From Cytobacillus eiseniae (GTDB lineage: Bacteria > Bacillota > Bacilli > Bacillales > Cytobacillaceae): a stretch of DNA of 64,000 nt. Of this stretch, positions 20,030 through 28,654 are shown piece by piece (the stretch's first letter is position 1; each line of letters starts with the position of its first letter). The notes beneath the pieces were generated by a model. The model had not been told where the DNA came from. It ran no database searches and was given only the letters and a program-made list of their open reading frames with translations. Position numbers and translations under genes: made by a program. The DNA lies in NCBI RefSeq assembly GCF_017874625.1, contig NZ_JAGIKZ010000005.1:119702-183701 (forward strand), in the 5' to 3' direction.

Positions 20030-21247
20030 CTACCTGACCATCAATGTTAAATTGCCAGCAGCGATGACGACAGTAATACTTAAGAAGAACATGAGCGAAA
20101 CAATCGCTAGTGCCGCAAAAACATAAATCACACTTTTAGAAATAATGTCGAGACATTTAATGATCGGCCCTCCACCTAATGGCTGCAAGATTGCAGCCGC
20201 AAACTTATATATAAACGCAATCATTAGTATTTTGATTGCTGGAAAAGCAGCGATAACAATTAAAATGACTACACCAGCAATCCCTACAGTGTTTTTTAAT
20301 AATACAGATGCATTGATAACTGTATCTGTTGCATCTGTAAACATTCGTCCAATTACAGGAATAAAATTTCCAGTTATGAACTTTGCTGTTCGTATAGCGA
20401 TTCCATCTGTCACTGCTGCTGAAGCCCCTTGAACGGAAATGACTCCTAGGAATACGGTTAAAAAAGTGCCTAGAAGACCAATGCTCCAATTCTTTAATAA
20501 ATTGGCGAGCTGAGTTACCTTATAGTTTTCAGACAATGTGCTCACAATGCTTAATAAAACGGATAAGAATAACAATGGGAGTACAACATATTGGATAAAT
20601 AATCCACTCATATTCATCAAAAACAGGATCACTGGATGAAAGAAAGCAGCTGAAGCAATTCCACCAGATGATGCAATTAATGCTAATAACAGCGGAATGA
20701 TCGCCATAATAAAGGAAATCATCGTATCGATCGTTTCCTGTGTATAGCTAATCGCGATATGAAAGCTATTTAACGCGATAATAATTAACACCATAAACAC
20801 AATCGCATAGGCCGCTTTACTGACTGTACTTTTTTCAAAAGAATTTTGAAGTGATTGCAAAAACATACTAAACACGGTCAAGAGAATTAAAGAACCGAGC
20901 AGCTTTCCATTGGCAATAAATTCATGGAAAATAAATTTGATAAATCCTGATACCCATTCTTGAAAAGAAAATTTCTTCTCTCCCTTTAAAAATTCATAGA
21001 GGCTCCCCTTTTGACTTTCAGGCAAAAAGCCGCCATATTCACTGCTAATTTTCTCCCAAAATCCTTTTAACTCATCAATATTAAGAGAATCTAGCTGGGA
21101 CTCAACGATCGATTGTGGATTAAACTCTTCTATTTCTTCATTCACGTTAGTTGTTTGTGGTGAGGCTTGTACATCTTGGATTAGTAAGAAAAATAGAAAA
21201 AGATGGAGTAAGAATATTTTCGGCAATAATTGCTTCAATTGAAACAC
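20030..21247 (-). CDS. spoIIIAE: Stage III sporulation protein SpoIIIAE
   Basis: SpoIIIAE is the large multi-pass membrane protein of the channel and the likely export-gate-like component. The 405-residue protein starts with a signal-peptide-like segment (IFLLHLFLFFLLIQDVQA). A soluble stretch with a FQEWVSGFIKFIFHEF motif follows, then about seven to eight membrane helices including the conserved GNFIPVIGRMFTDATDTVI segment. It follows spoIIIAD by 14 nt. Confidence 0.95.
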   Translation of the reverse strand: MFQLKQLLPKIFLLHLFLFFLLIQDVQASPQTTNVNEEIEEFNPQSIVESQLDSLNIDELKGFWEKISSEYGGFLPESQKGSLYEFLKGEKKFSFQEWVSGFIKFIFHEFIANGKLLGSLILLTVFSMFLQSLQNSFEKSTVSKAAYAIVFMVLIIIALNSFHIAISYTQETIDTMISFIMAIIPLLLALIASSGGIASAAFFHPVILFLMNMSGLFIQYVVLPLLFLSVLLSIVSTLSENYKVTQLANLLKNWSIGLLGTFLTVFLGVISVQGASAAVTDGIAIRTAKFITGNFIPVIGRMFTDATDTVINASVLLKNTVGIAGVVILIVIAAFPAIKILMIAFIYKFAAAILQPLGGGPIIKCLDIISKSVIYVFAALAIVSLMFFLSITVVIAAGNLTLMVR

Positions 21248-21261
21248 CTCACTGGGTTCTA

Positions 21262-21651
21262 CTAGCTTGGAATCATTTGAATAATCGTTTCAATCATAAC
21301 GGTCAGTATCGGTATCGCCATCGCTAAGATTAAAATCTTTCCTGCTAATTCTATTTTGGATGCAATCGCTCCTTGCCCTGCATCCTTTGTGATTTGTGAA
21401 GCAAATTCAGCAATATATGCAATGCCAATTACCTTTAAGATCGTTTCGATATACATCATATTTATTTTTGCATTGACAGCAATTTGTTCAATCATGTGGA
21501 TAATGGCATTGATTTGATCAACTAAATAAAGGAAAATTGCACAACCTACAAATACGATGAGCAAGAAAGCAAAATTGGGCTTTTGTTCTTTTACGATTAA
21601 TGCAAGGAAAGTAGCAACGAGAGCAACACCAACTATTTGGAGAATCTCAAT
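21262..21651 (-). CDS. spoIIIAD: Stage III sporulation protein SpoIIIAD (probable ATT start)
   Basis: SpoIIIAD is a small membrane protein of the SpoIIIA complex. The conserved protein clearly begins upstream of the first in-frame ATG (21564): codons from 21651 read IEILQIVGVALVATFLALIV, in register with B. subtilis SpoIIIAD (MQIDIVQIVGLGLIATFL). No ATG, GTG or TTG in frame lies there. The AAAGGAGG ribosome site at about 21663-21670 is 8 nt before ATT at 21651, so ATT is the likely initiator, as in infC. This gives 129 aa with four hydrophobic helices and the conserved GIAYIAEFASQITKDAGQGA. Confidence 0.88.
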   Translation of the reverse strand: MEILQIVGVALVATFLALIVKEQKPNFAFLLIVFVGCAIFLYLVDQINAIIHMIEQIAVNAKINMMYIETILKVIGIAYIAEFASQITKDAGQGAIASKIELAGKILILAMAIPILTVMIETIIQMIPS

Positions 21652-21665
21652 AGCAAAGCCCTCCT

Positions 21666-21872
21666 TTAGCCTTGGAATAAGAAGACTGATTTAATTTTTT
21701 GGAACAAATCATCAACGATCGAGGCGACCATAAATAAGATGTAAATAAAACCAAACAATGTCACCCACTGGGCATACTCCTTTTTTCCGACTTGATCAAG
21801 AATTGTATGCAAAAATGCAACAACAATCCCCACACCAGCTATTTTGAAAATAATATCAACCTCTAAGCCCAT
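21666..21872 (-). CDS. spoIIIAC: Stage III sporulation protein SpoIIIAC
   Basis: SpoIIIAC is a 68-residue membrane protein with two hydrophobic helices (residues 5-22 and 38-55), similar to part of SpoIIIAD. The ATG at 21872 (MGLEVDIIFKIAGVG) follows an AGGAGGAGAG site. The frame stays open upstream into the repeat at 21891-22118, but that extension reads repeat sequence and is rejected. Confidence 0.93.
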   Translation of the reverse strand: MGLEVDIIFKIAGVGIVVAFLHTILDQVGKKEYAQWVTLFGFIYILFMVASIVDDLFQKIKSVFLFQG

Positions 21873-21890
21873 AAACTCTCTCCTCCTAAT

Positions 21891-22118
21891 AAAGAAATGC
21901 GTAGGTGCCTTGGTTAGCCCCGACATGCATAAGACAAGACTCTTAAAAAGGTGTTCTTCCCTTTTTAGGAGGATTGGCTTATGACCTCGAGGGGCTAGGC
22001 ACCGGAGCTGGACAATAAGAAATGCGTAGGTGCCTTGGTCAGCCCCGACATGCATAAGACAAGACTCTTAAAAAGGACTTTTCAGGAGGATTGACTTATG
22101 ACCTCAAAGGGCTAGAGA
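21891..22118. repeat. Two tandem copies of a ~110-bp hairpin-rich repeat inside the spoIIIA operon
   Basis: Two near-identical units (about 21891-22017 and 22018-22118) start AGAAATGCGTAGGTGCCTTGG. Both contain AGCCCCGACATGCATAAGAC, AAGACTCTTAAAAAGG, an AGGAGGATTG..TTATGACCTC segment and GGGCTAG. Related units are at about 24990-25195 and 63902-64000. The family resembles intergenic repeats common in Bacillus (bcr-like), but I cannot confirm the class. They fill the gap between spoIIIAB and spoIIIAC, genes that are normally tightly packed. Confidence 0.8.
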
Positions 22119-22136
22119 ACAACAACCGCTAAGTAT

Positions 22137-22652
22137 TTACATTAATAAAATAATTAGTAAAAGCCCCGACAAAAAGCCTAAGCTTTTGACCATTTTTTCG
22201 TATTTGGCTTGTTTATCATATGCGTCCATTTCTTCTCTTTCTAGATGTGCAAGTGTCAGCATAATTTGCTTTTGCTGTGACAAGCGGTCATGTCTGCCCA
22301 ATGTTTCACCAAATTGCTTCATAATTTCAAATTCCCCTTGTTTCAATGCAGTCTGCTTCCAAATTTCCTTTAAACTTTGTTCCCAGGCATCCTTTACCGT
22401 TGTTTCTGAAAATGTCAGTTTTTTCGCAAAGGTATCAAAGAAAGCGGATAATGGCTTTGATAGCTGTTCAGAAAGTCTTCTGGCTGCCTCATGCAAAGGG
22501 GTATGCCCATACATGATTTCTGCTTCTAATGATTGCAAGGCAGATTTCAATTGTCGAAGCTGCCGAGGGCGATCATTTAGATGTCTTGAAGCTTCATAGC
22601 CTGCCCAAGTAGTTGAAATGATAATAAAGGCAGCACCAATGATTTTCATCAT
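22137..22652 (-). CDS. spoIIIAB: Stage III sporulation protein SpoIIIAB
   Basis: SpoIIIAB is a membrane-anchored helical protein related to the GspF fold that works with the SpoIIIAA ATPase. The 171-residue protein has an N-terminal helix (IIGAAFIIISTTWAGYEAS), the conserved RPRQLRQLKSALQSLEAEI segment, and a C-terminal hydrophobic helix (LGFLSGLLLIILLM). Its ATG directly follows the spoIIIAA stop. Confidence 0.94.
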   Translation of the reverse strand: MMKIIGAAFIIISTTWAGYEASRHLNDRPRQLRQLKSALQSLEAEIMYGHTPLHEAARRLSEQLSKPLSAFFDTFAKKLTFSETTVKDAWEQSLKEIWKQTALKQGEFEIMKQFGETLGRHDRLSQQKQIMLTLAHLEREEMDAYDKQAKYEKMVKSLGFLSGLLLIILLM

Positions 22653-23576
22653 TTATATCACTCTCGCTTTATTCATAATCTCTCTACCTGATCCATCCTT
22701 AATGCTTTTCACACTGCCTGGTCCCTGTTTCCTGCTTAATTCAATAAATCGCTGGAAGATTCCCATTTCTAGAATTGGTTTAATTGTCGGCCGCTTCCCG
22801 ATTTCTTCAAACGAATTCCCATGTGTGGTCATGATTAATTTAATCCCCGCATTCACTGCCTCCATAATGGCATCTGCATCTTCTTTTCTACCGATTTCAT
22901 CCACAATTAACACATCTGGGCTCATCGATCGAATCATCATCATCATGCCTTCTACCTTCGGACAGGCATCTAACACATCGAGTCGTGGTCCAAAAGTCAT
23001 TTGCGGGATGCCATTCACACTTCCTGCTATTTCTGATCGTTCATCAACGATTCCTACTTTAGAAGCAGGAAATAATCCATAATGATCGCCACTTGAAATA
23101 ATTCTTGCAATATCACGCAAGAGTGTTGTTTTCCCTGTTTGTGGTGGGCCGATAATCATCGTGTGCAGCCAGCTATTATTAAATAGCTGTGGGACAAGCT
23201 TATCCGCAATCCCAATTTTTTCTCTTGCAATCCGGATATTGAAGGAAGAGACATCCCTGATGGCTTTGACACTTCCACCTTCAAGAATGACTTTCCCAGC
23301 AAGACCAACACGATGTCCTCCTTCAATGGTGATATAGCCTCTACGCAATTCTTCTTCCATCGTATAAATAGAAAAATGACTAATTTTATTAAGCAAATGG
23401 AGAGAATCCTCAGGCTTAACAATATAAGATAAATACTTTGGCTTTCCTTTAATCGTTAATTCCACAGGTCTATTAATCCGTACACGAATTTCTTCTAATT
23501 CCAGCAATTGCGGAGGGGGAATATGCTGTAACTGTTCGGCTATATTTTTCGGCAAAAAGGCTAGAATTGTTTCCAA
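22653..23576 (-). CDS. spoIIIAA: Stage III sporulation ATPase SpoIIIAA
   Basis: SpoIIIAA is the cytosolic mother-cell ATPase of the SpoIIIA channel, related to type II/IV secretion ATPases. It shows Walker A GPPQTGKTTLLRD, Walker B LIVDEIGR and an Arg-rich MMMMIRSMSPDV segment. The ATG in AGGAGGATG overlaps the ribosome site itself. TTG at 23576 (METILAFLPKN) lies 9 nt after AGGAGG and gives 307 aa, the same as I recall for B. subtilis, so I take TTG. It is the first gene of the operon, about 140 nt from a SigmaE-type promoter. Confidence 0.95.
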   Translation of the reverse strand: METILAFLPKNIAEQLQHIPPPQLLELEEIRVRINRPVELTIKGKPKYLSYIVKPEDSLHLLNKISHFSIYTMEEELRRGYITIEGGHRVGLAGKVILEGGSVKAIRDVSSFNIRIAREKIGIADKLVPQLFNNSWLHTMIIGPPQTGKTTLLRDIARIISSGDHYGLFPASKVGIVDERSEIAGSVNGIPQMTFGPRLDVLDACPKVEGMMMMIRSMSPDVLIVDEIGRKEDADAIMEAVNAGIKLIMTTHGNSFEEIGKRPTIKPILEMGIFQRFIELSRKQGPGSVKSIKDGSGREIMNKARVI

Positions 23577-23721
23577 TGCACACATCCTCCTATTTATTAA
23601 AATGTCTAAACAAGGTTTTCCTTCATCTTGTTTACGGCTAGCAATTAGGGAAATATAAACACCCTTTGCTATGTCTTTGTTTTTCACTTAAAAGAGTAGA
23701 GCTTGGACTAGCACTACTTAA

Positions 23722-23749
23722 AATGTATGCCTGCTTTATCACAATATGA
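23722..23749 (-). promoter_or_regulatory. SigmaE-type promoter of the spoIIIA operon
   Basis: On the minus strand TCATATT (23743-23749) matches the SigmaE -35 consensus KMATATT, and CATACATT (23722-23729) matches the -10 consensus CATACAMT, with a 13-bp gap. The spoIIIA operon is a known SigmaE target in B. subtilis. Confidence 0.7.
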
Positions 23750-23855
23750 CTTGTAAATGTTCGATTATTGATTTTCTATTAAAACAATCGAATGCTTACA
23801 AGCGTTTGGACGTACATTGTAGTATAAGAGTTTTCCGAAAGTGAGGGAGTAAATT

Positions 23856-24518
23856 ATGTATCAACAATTTTATGGTGATCAAAGTAGGAACAACAGAAAA
23901 AATAGCATTCAAGTCACTGGCAATGGGAAGGTTTCTGTAAGGCCGAATAAGGCTGAAGTGACACTAGGGGTATCTGATGAGGATCAGCAATTAAAAATAG
24001 CACAAAGCAATGTTTCAAGTAGTATGATTAAAATTAAAGCTGGATTAAATGAAATGGGCATTTCTGATGAATACATCCAAACTGCTGATTACTCTATTAC
24101 CCCTACATATGACTATGTAGATGGAAAACAAATTTTTAGAGGGTATACTGTTCAGCATTTGCTTCAAGTAACCATTAATAATATTGAAGAAACTGGTGAG
24201 TCGATTGATAAGGCGGTAAGTAATGGAGCAAATCTAATTACAGGCATTCATTTTACATCAAGTAATAATGAGCAATATATGCACCAGGCACTTTCCATGG
24301 CAGTTATTAATGCCTACCATAAGGCAGAAACGATTGCACAGACGATAGGGGTCCAATTGCAGAAAGAACCAGTTTTGGTCATTGAAAATAATCAACAGGA
24401 TAGTAGACCTCTCCCATTCCAAGCAACCACATTTGCCAAAAGCGAAGCAGCAACAACAATCCAACCCGGATCTATAGACATCGCTAGCAATATTACAGCT
24501 AAATTCATATTTCATTAA
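23856..24518 (+). CDS. SIMPL domain (DUF541) protein
   Basis: The 220-residue protein begins with a charged Asn/Arg-rich stretch and then the SIMPL fold: IQVTGNGKVSVRPNKAEVTLGV at about residues 18-39, YTVQHLLQVTINNIEETGESID in the middle, and HQALSMAVINAYHKAETIAQ. Homologues such as E. coli YggE and Brucella BP26 are secreted and linked to oxidative stress. This one has no signal peptide or lipobox, so it appears cytosolic or spore-associated. It is divergent from spoIIIAA across 280 bp. Its function is unknown. Confidence 0.82.
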   Translation: MYQQFYGDQSRNNRKNSIQVTGNGKVSVRPNKAEVTLGVSDEDQQLKIAQSNVSSSMIKIKAGLNEMGISDEYIQTADYSITPTYDYVDGKQIFRGYTVQHLLQVTINNIEETGESIDKAVSNGANLITGIHFTSSNNEQYMHQALSMAVINAYHKAETIAQTIGVQLQKEPVLVIENNQQDSRPLPFQATTFAKSEAATTIQPGSIDIASNITAKFIFH

Positions 24519-24716
24519 AATAATAGTATGTGAAAATATTTAAAAATTAAGTTCAGAGGTGGAAAATAAAAAGAACAAGCGTTTCAGCAAGCGAATTAGT
24601 ATATTAAATATGCTTTCTTAGTATTGTTATCACAAAAATTACTGATTCCCTTATTTTAGATTAAGAAAGTCCGTACTGATCGGTTTGGGGATTAGGTTGA
24701 GCACTCGAGCTGATAA

Positions 24717-24856
24717 ATAGACGGAAAAATTCCGCTTAATTCGTAATTATGAATAAAAAAAGCTTGAATAAGCGGAGAAACTCCGCCTATTGACTCGAAA
24801 AATTCAAAAACGGGGGATTTTGTATGAAATAAGCGGAAAAATTCCGCTTATTTTAC
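24717..24856. repeat. Three short palindromes (AAGCGGAA/TTCCGCTT type)
   Basis: Three hairpins share the core GCGGAAAAATTCCGC: ACGGAAAAATTCCGCTTAAT near 24721-24740, TAAGCGGAGAAACTCCGCCTA near 24769-24789, and the perfect ATAAGCGGAAAAATTCCGCTTAT near 24830-24852. They lie 200-340 bp after the SIMPL gene and are not followed by strong T-runs, except that the third ends TTATTTTAC. They could be small repeats or stem-loop RNA elements. Confidence 0.7.
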
Positions 24857-24989
24857 TTTTGCTAGTTACTCGATTAAGGACAAGTGATCCTACTTAAAGG
24901 AAGTGAGTTTTCCAAGAAAACTTCGACAGTGAACCATTTCATTTGTTTTTTTCTTATGAAAACATGAAACTTATTTATAGGCGCACAGA

Positions 24990-25195
24990 ACAAAAGCGTA
25001 AGCGCCTTGATCAGCCTCAGGCATAGCACAAGACGAGCCTATCGGAAAGATGTCCTTTACCGATCTTTAAAGGATTGGCTTGTGACCTCGAGGTCGACAA
25101 AAACGCGACGTCCTGTCGCATTGTCGACACTAGTACGTCCTGTACGTCTGGGGTAGGCGCTCCTCCTATAAGAAAAGCACTTATACTCGTGCGAA
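24990..25195. repeat. Diverged copy of the hairpin-rich repeat
   Basis: The segment contains AAAGCGTAAGCGCCTTGATC, AGCCTCAGGCATAGCACAAGAC, CTTTAAAGGATTGGCTTGTG and ACCTCGAGGTCG. These landmarks match the units at 21891-22118, with extra GC-rich sequence around GTCGACAAAAACGCGACGTC. It forms much of the gene-free 24519-25328 stretch. Confidence 0.65.
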
Positions 25196-25295
25196 GCTTA
25201 TGCTGCCGAAGGATTCCTTGTGGAGTTGGACGCAGACAAACTTGCCGCTAAGTGATTCACACCATTTAAATTTATGATTTCCTAGACAATAAAAA

Positions 25296-25321
25296 AGGTG
25301 ATAACCAAATGGTTATCACCT
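25296..25321 (-). terminator. Strong terminator downstream of efp
   Basis: Perfect 12-bp stem AGGTGATAACCA / TGGTTATCACCT with a 2-nt loop, followed by TTTTTTATT on the minus strand. It lies about 300 nt after the efp stop, and no other hairpin was seen between, so it may end an extended efp transcript. Confidence 0.8.
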
Positions 25322-25328
25322 AGACAAA

Positions 25329-25436
25329 TCATATGTATAGCCGCCTTTGCCGCCGATTTATATGGAGTTTCATACCTGCTCCTCCAGGTGGGTATTCGCA
25401 ATTACCTTCACATACGTCCTCAAGCAATGGAGGCAT
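25329..25436 (-). other. Unidentified short open frame in the efp-terminator interval
   Basis: A 35-codon frame from ATG at 25436 encodes MPPLLEDVCEGNCEYPPGGA and ends HINRRQRRLYI, stopping 8 nt before the terminator. A second frame, 25370-25492 (40 codons, starts MKFQPLFRTREF), overlaps it. Neither has a good ribosome site and I recognise neither. The stretch could be a small gene, a structured RNA 3' end or decayed coding sequence. Confidence 0.25.
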
Positions 25437-25616
25437 GATGTTCCAGTAATGGTATTGAATTCCCTTGTTCTAAATAAAGGTTGAAACTTCATATCCAAGC
25501 GAACAACGCAGCTTCTATATTTGTATCATACCGAATTACAGCTCATTTCACAAGTGGAAATAACTAGTAATGCTCATAATCGCTATACCGTATGTGAAAT
25601 TTTCTTTTCAATTTAA

Positions 25617-26174
25617 TTATGCACGTGATACATAGGATGATTCTGAAGTATTAATAATTAATACATCGCCTTGGTTAATGAAGAAAGGAACTTGAACAGT
25701 TAAACCAGTTTCAAGTGTTGCAGGCTTCGTACCGCCTGAAGCTGTGTCACCCTTAATTCCTGGCTCTGTTTCTGTTACTTCTAATTCAACCGTGTTTGGA
25801 AGCTCCACTCCTAGTGTTTCTCCTTGATACATCATAATATGAACTTCCATATTTTCTTTTAGGAACTTTAATTCATATTCAATTGCAGTAGCTGCCAATT
25901 CGATTTGCTCATATGATTCATTATCCATGAATACATGCTGATCCCCATTCGCATAAAGGTATTGCATTCTGCGATTATCAATTTGCGCTTTTGCTACTTT
26001 TTCACCAGCACGGAAAGTCTTTTCTTGAATCGCACCATTACGTAGGTTACGCAGTTTTGAACGAACAAATGCCGCTCCTTTACCTGGTTTAACATGTTGG
26101 AAATCCATTACACGCCAAATTGAATTATCTACTTCAATCGTTAAACCGGTACGAAAATCATTTACTGAAATCAT
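25617..26174 (-). CDS. efp: Elongation factor P
   Basis: EF-P binds between ribosomal P and E sites and relieves stalling at polyproline. The 185-residue protein has the N-terminal KOW-like domain with the modified-lysine loop [16 protein letters not shown] near residue 32, then two OB domains. The C-terminal signature is [25 protein letters not shown]. It lies 125 nt after papA and is presumably in the aroQ-papA-efp unit. In B. subtilis the loop lysine is 5-aminopentanolylated; the modifying enzymes are not in this window. Confidence 0.97.
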   Translation of the reverse strand: MISVNDFRTGLTIEVDNSIWRVMDFQHVKPGKGAAFVRSKLRNLRNGAIQEKTFRAGEKVAKAQIDNRRMQYLYANGDQHVFMDNESYEQIELAATAIEYELKFLKENMEVHIMMYQGETLGVELPNTVELEVTETEPGIKGDTASGGTKPATLETGLTVQVPFFINQGDVLIINTSESSYVSRA

Positions 26175-26299
26175 GTAAATCCTCCTAATTAAGCTTTTCT
26201 AAAGTATCACTTCCAGCACCTAGTATTCGTACGATCATACTAATCCACTAAATAACATGGATGAATAGATTGTAAAATAGAACAAGTTGCTTTCGCTAC

Positions 26300-27361
26300 T
26301 TAAAGAATGATTAAATCTTTTGTTGAATGTGTCAGCGTTTCATTATGGTCATTCGTGATTAACGTATCATCCTCTATTCGGACTCCACCAAGCCCTGGTA
26401 TGTATATGCCCGGCTCAACTGTTACAACCATACCTGGCTCAAGAATGATTTCTGATTTAGAAGCCAGTGATGGCCCTTCATGAACCTCAAGACCAATGCC
26501 ATGCCCTGTTGAGTGGCCAAAATATTCGCCATACCCATGTTCTGTAATATAATCACGAGTTAGAGCATCTGCCTCTTTTCCACTCATCCCTGGCTTAATG
26601 CCATCCATTCCACGCATTTGTGCATTCAAAACAATATCATATATTTCCTTCATCTTAGCATCTGGTTCCCCTACAGCTAGTGTACGAGTTATATCAGAAA
26701 TATAGCCTTTATAATAAGCACCATAATCTAACGTGACCATGTCGCCTTTTTCAATCACTTTTTCACTAGCAACACCATGCGGCAAAGCACCCCGATGGCC
26801 TGAAGCAACGATTGTATCAAAGGATGATGATATTGCACCAGCTTTTCTCATAAAGAATTCTAGCTCATTTGAAACTTCCATCTCAGTTAAACCAGGACGG
26901 ATAAATTCAACCATATGCTTGAACGCTGCATCCGCAATGTCCGCTGCTACCTTTAATATCTTAATCTCTGACTCCGTCTTTATCAAGCGTAATTTTTCAA
27001 TTTCGCCAGAGATAGGCACTAATTCTGATTGAACTGCCTTTTCATATGTTTTAAATGCAGAGAATGTTAAATAATCTTGTTCAAAGCCAAGTTTTTTAAT
27101 GCCCAATTTCTTTACCTGTTCAGCAACCTCTGCCGGGATTGATCCTTCATGTTTAACAATTTCATAGCCTTCACATTGAGCAGTCGCTTGCTCAATATAG
27201 CGAAAATCAGTAATGAATTGAGCATGCTCTCCACTAATAAGAACAACTCCAGCAGATCCTGTGAAATTCGACATATAACGACGATTATATGTACTAGTGA
27301 TAAGCATGCCATCAATGCCTAATTTCTCAAAACGCGAACGCAACTTTTGTAATTTCTCCAT
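26300..27361 (-). CDS. papA: Xaa-Pro peptidase, M24 family (PapA/YqhT)
   Basis: M24 metallopeptidases release the residue N-terminal to proline from short peptides. The 353-residue protein has an N-terminal creatinase-like domain (residues 1-125) and a C-terminal pita-bread domain. Metal ligands are visible in [19 protein letters not shown] (two Asp), [17 protein letters not shown] (His), [13 protein letters not shown] (Glu) and [11 protein letters not shown] (Glu). It lies 4 nt after aroQ and upstream of efp, as yqhT in B. subtilis. Confidence 0.94.
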   Translation of the reverse strand: MEKLQKLRSRFEKLGIDGMLITSTYNRRYMSNFTGSAGVVLISGEHAQFITDFRYIEQATAQCEGYEIVKHEGSIPAEVAEQVKKLGIKKLGFEQDYLTFSAFKTYEKAVQSELVPISGEIEKLRLIKTESEIKILKVAADIADAAFKHMVEFIRPGLTEMEVSNELEFFMRKAGAISSSFDTIVASGHRGALPHGVASEKVIEKGDMVTLDYGAYYKGYISDITRTLAVGEPDAKMKEIYDIVLNAQMRGMDGIKPGMSGKEADALTRDYITEHGYGEYFGHSTGHGIGLEVHEGPSLASKSEIILEPGMVVTVEPGIYIPGLGGVRIEDDTLITNDHNETLTHSTKDLIIL

Positions 27362-27365
27362 CTTT

Positions 27366-27812
27366 TTAATCTCTCCCTTTTTTCATATCTCGTAATGCAT
27401 GAAAAGCCAATGTATATCCGATTAAACCTAAACCAATAATTTGACCCGCTGCTACTGGAGCAATTACTGAAGTATGCCGAAAGGATTCGCGGGCGTGTAC
27501 ATTTGATATATGCACTTCAATTACAGGAATTTTTATCCCTGCAATTGCATCTCTTATCGCATAGCTGTAATGAGTAAAGGCACCTGGATTGAATATAATT
27601 CCATCTATCCCTAATTTATTCGCTTCATGGAGCTTATCGATCAACTCACCCTCATGATTCGATTGAAAGGTAATGACCTCAGACTCATTTAATTTACCTA
27701 ATGCCACTATTTCTTCTTCCAATTGTGCCAAAGTTGTATTTCCATAGACACTCGGTTCACGTTCCCCTAATACATTTAAATTTGGTCCATTCAATAATAA
27801 AAAGGTATTCAT
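27366..27812 (-). CDS. aroQ: 3-dehydroquinate dehydratase, type II
   Basis: The enzyme dehydrates 3-dehydroquinate to 3-dehydroshikimate in the shikimate pathway. The 148-residue type II form shows LLNGPNLNVLGEREPSVYG with the catalytic Tyr, the FQSNHEGELID loop, NPGAFTHYSYAIRDA and VHISNVHARESFRHTSV. ATG at 27812 is 7 nt after a GGAG site; a GTG at 27818 would be only 1 nt from it. It is the homologue of B. subtilis yqhS. Confidence 0.96.
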   Translation of the reverse strand: MNTFLLLNGPNLNVLGEREPSVYGNTTLAQLEEEIVALGKLNESEVITFQSNHEGELIDKLHEANKLGIDGIIFNPGAFTHYSYAIRDAIAGIKIPVIEVHISNVHARESFRHTSVIAPVAAGQIIGLGLIGYTLAFHALRDMKKGRD

Positions 27813-27906
27813 GTTCACACTCCAGGTGAAAATTATTGACTAACATGAATATTTTATCATAAATGAATAATTTTCCACTACTATTTGATTTAACGCCTAA
27901 CAATGC

Positions 27907-28434
27907 TCATGCATTGTTCACATCCTGTTGCCCCTTCCTCTCCTTCATCGCTTTATATTTCAATTCACTTTCCTCATAGGAAATGGAATATCCGATAAAA
28001 ACACCATATAAAATATAGAAACATACTGAAGTAATAATCGTGTTTCGCTCTAATTCATTAAAAGGGCTAATACCAGGAAAAATTGGATTTAACACAAAGA
28101 AAACTAATAAAAATAATACAATCCCGTACCCAATTCCAACGAAAATACTTGGAAATTTCCGTAAGGCTACATAGTATATTAATGCAACAACGATTGATAT
28201 GACCCCAATCAAGACAATGCTAACTACCGTACCAAGCCAGCCTACTTTCCAATCGCCAATAGTCCACGGCTCAAGTATGACGGTAGGTCTAATTTCTGTT
28301 AAGTTAAATACATATGCGAAATACGCTAGTCCACTCCAAAATATACCGCCAAATAAACCTGTCAAAATAACCATGGTAATAAAGGACATTGGTTTTTCAC
28401 GCTGATTTTGTTCGAGTTGATTTTCTTCTGTCAT
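27907..28434 (-). CDS. yqhR: Membrane protein YqhR
   Basis: The 175-residue protein has four clear hydrophobic helices: residues about 19-42, 66-90, 96-120 and 131-150. A conserved loop WTIGDWKVGWLGT follows the first, and FNELERNTIITSVCFYILYG precedes the last. ATG at 28434 follows GGAGGTGG. The function is unknown. It lies just upstream of aroQ as in B. subtilis, while yqhQ, its other neighbour there, is absent. Confidence 0.85.
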   Translation of the reverse strand: MTEENQLEQNQREKPMSFITMVILTGLFGGIFWSGLAYFAYVFNLTEIRPTVILEPWTIGDWKVGWLGTVVSIVLIGVISIVVALIYYVALRKFPSIFVGIGYGIVLFLLVFFVLNPIFPGISPFNELERNTIITSVCFYILYGVFIGYSISYEESELKYKAMKERKGQQDVNNA

Positions 28435-28654
28435 TTTTACCACCTCCATTTTCTATTATGTCCTGATGTTTTTATTCCCTTGCATCACATTAGAAATTAG
28501 TTTCCTGCTAATCCTGCTAGAGGTTTTCTTCTCTTTTTTGTAGAATAAGATATAGATACATCTTTCATTAATGAAATAAAAATAGTTTCTTTATGTATAA
28601 TTGTGTTTAAAACATAAAGAAAATGCTCATCATGCTCATAGGGAGGTGGCTTTC

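Noticed and set aside
21873..22055. SpoIIIAC with a 61-residue N-terminal extension
   Set aside because: The extension reads through repeat DNA; the ATG at 21872 has an AGGAGGAGAG site and gives the usual 68 residues.
24714..24860. Regularly spaced palindromes as a CRISPR array
   Set aside because: Only three degenerate palindromes with unequal spacing and no leader or cas genes; they do not form direct repeats with unique spacers.
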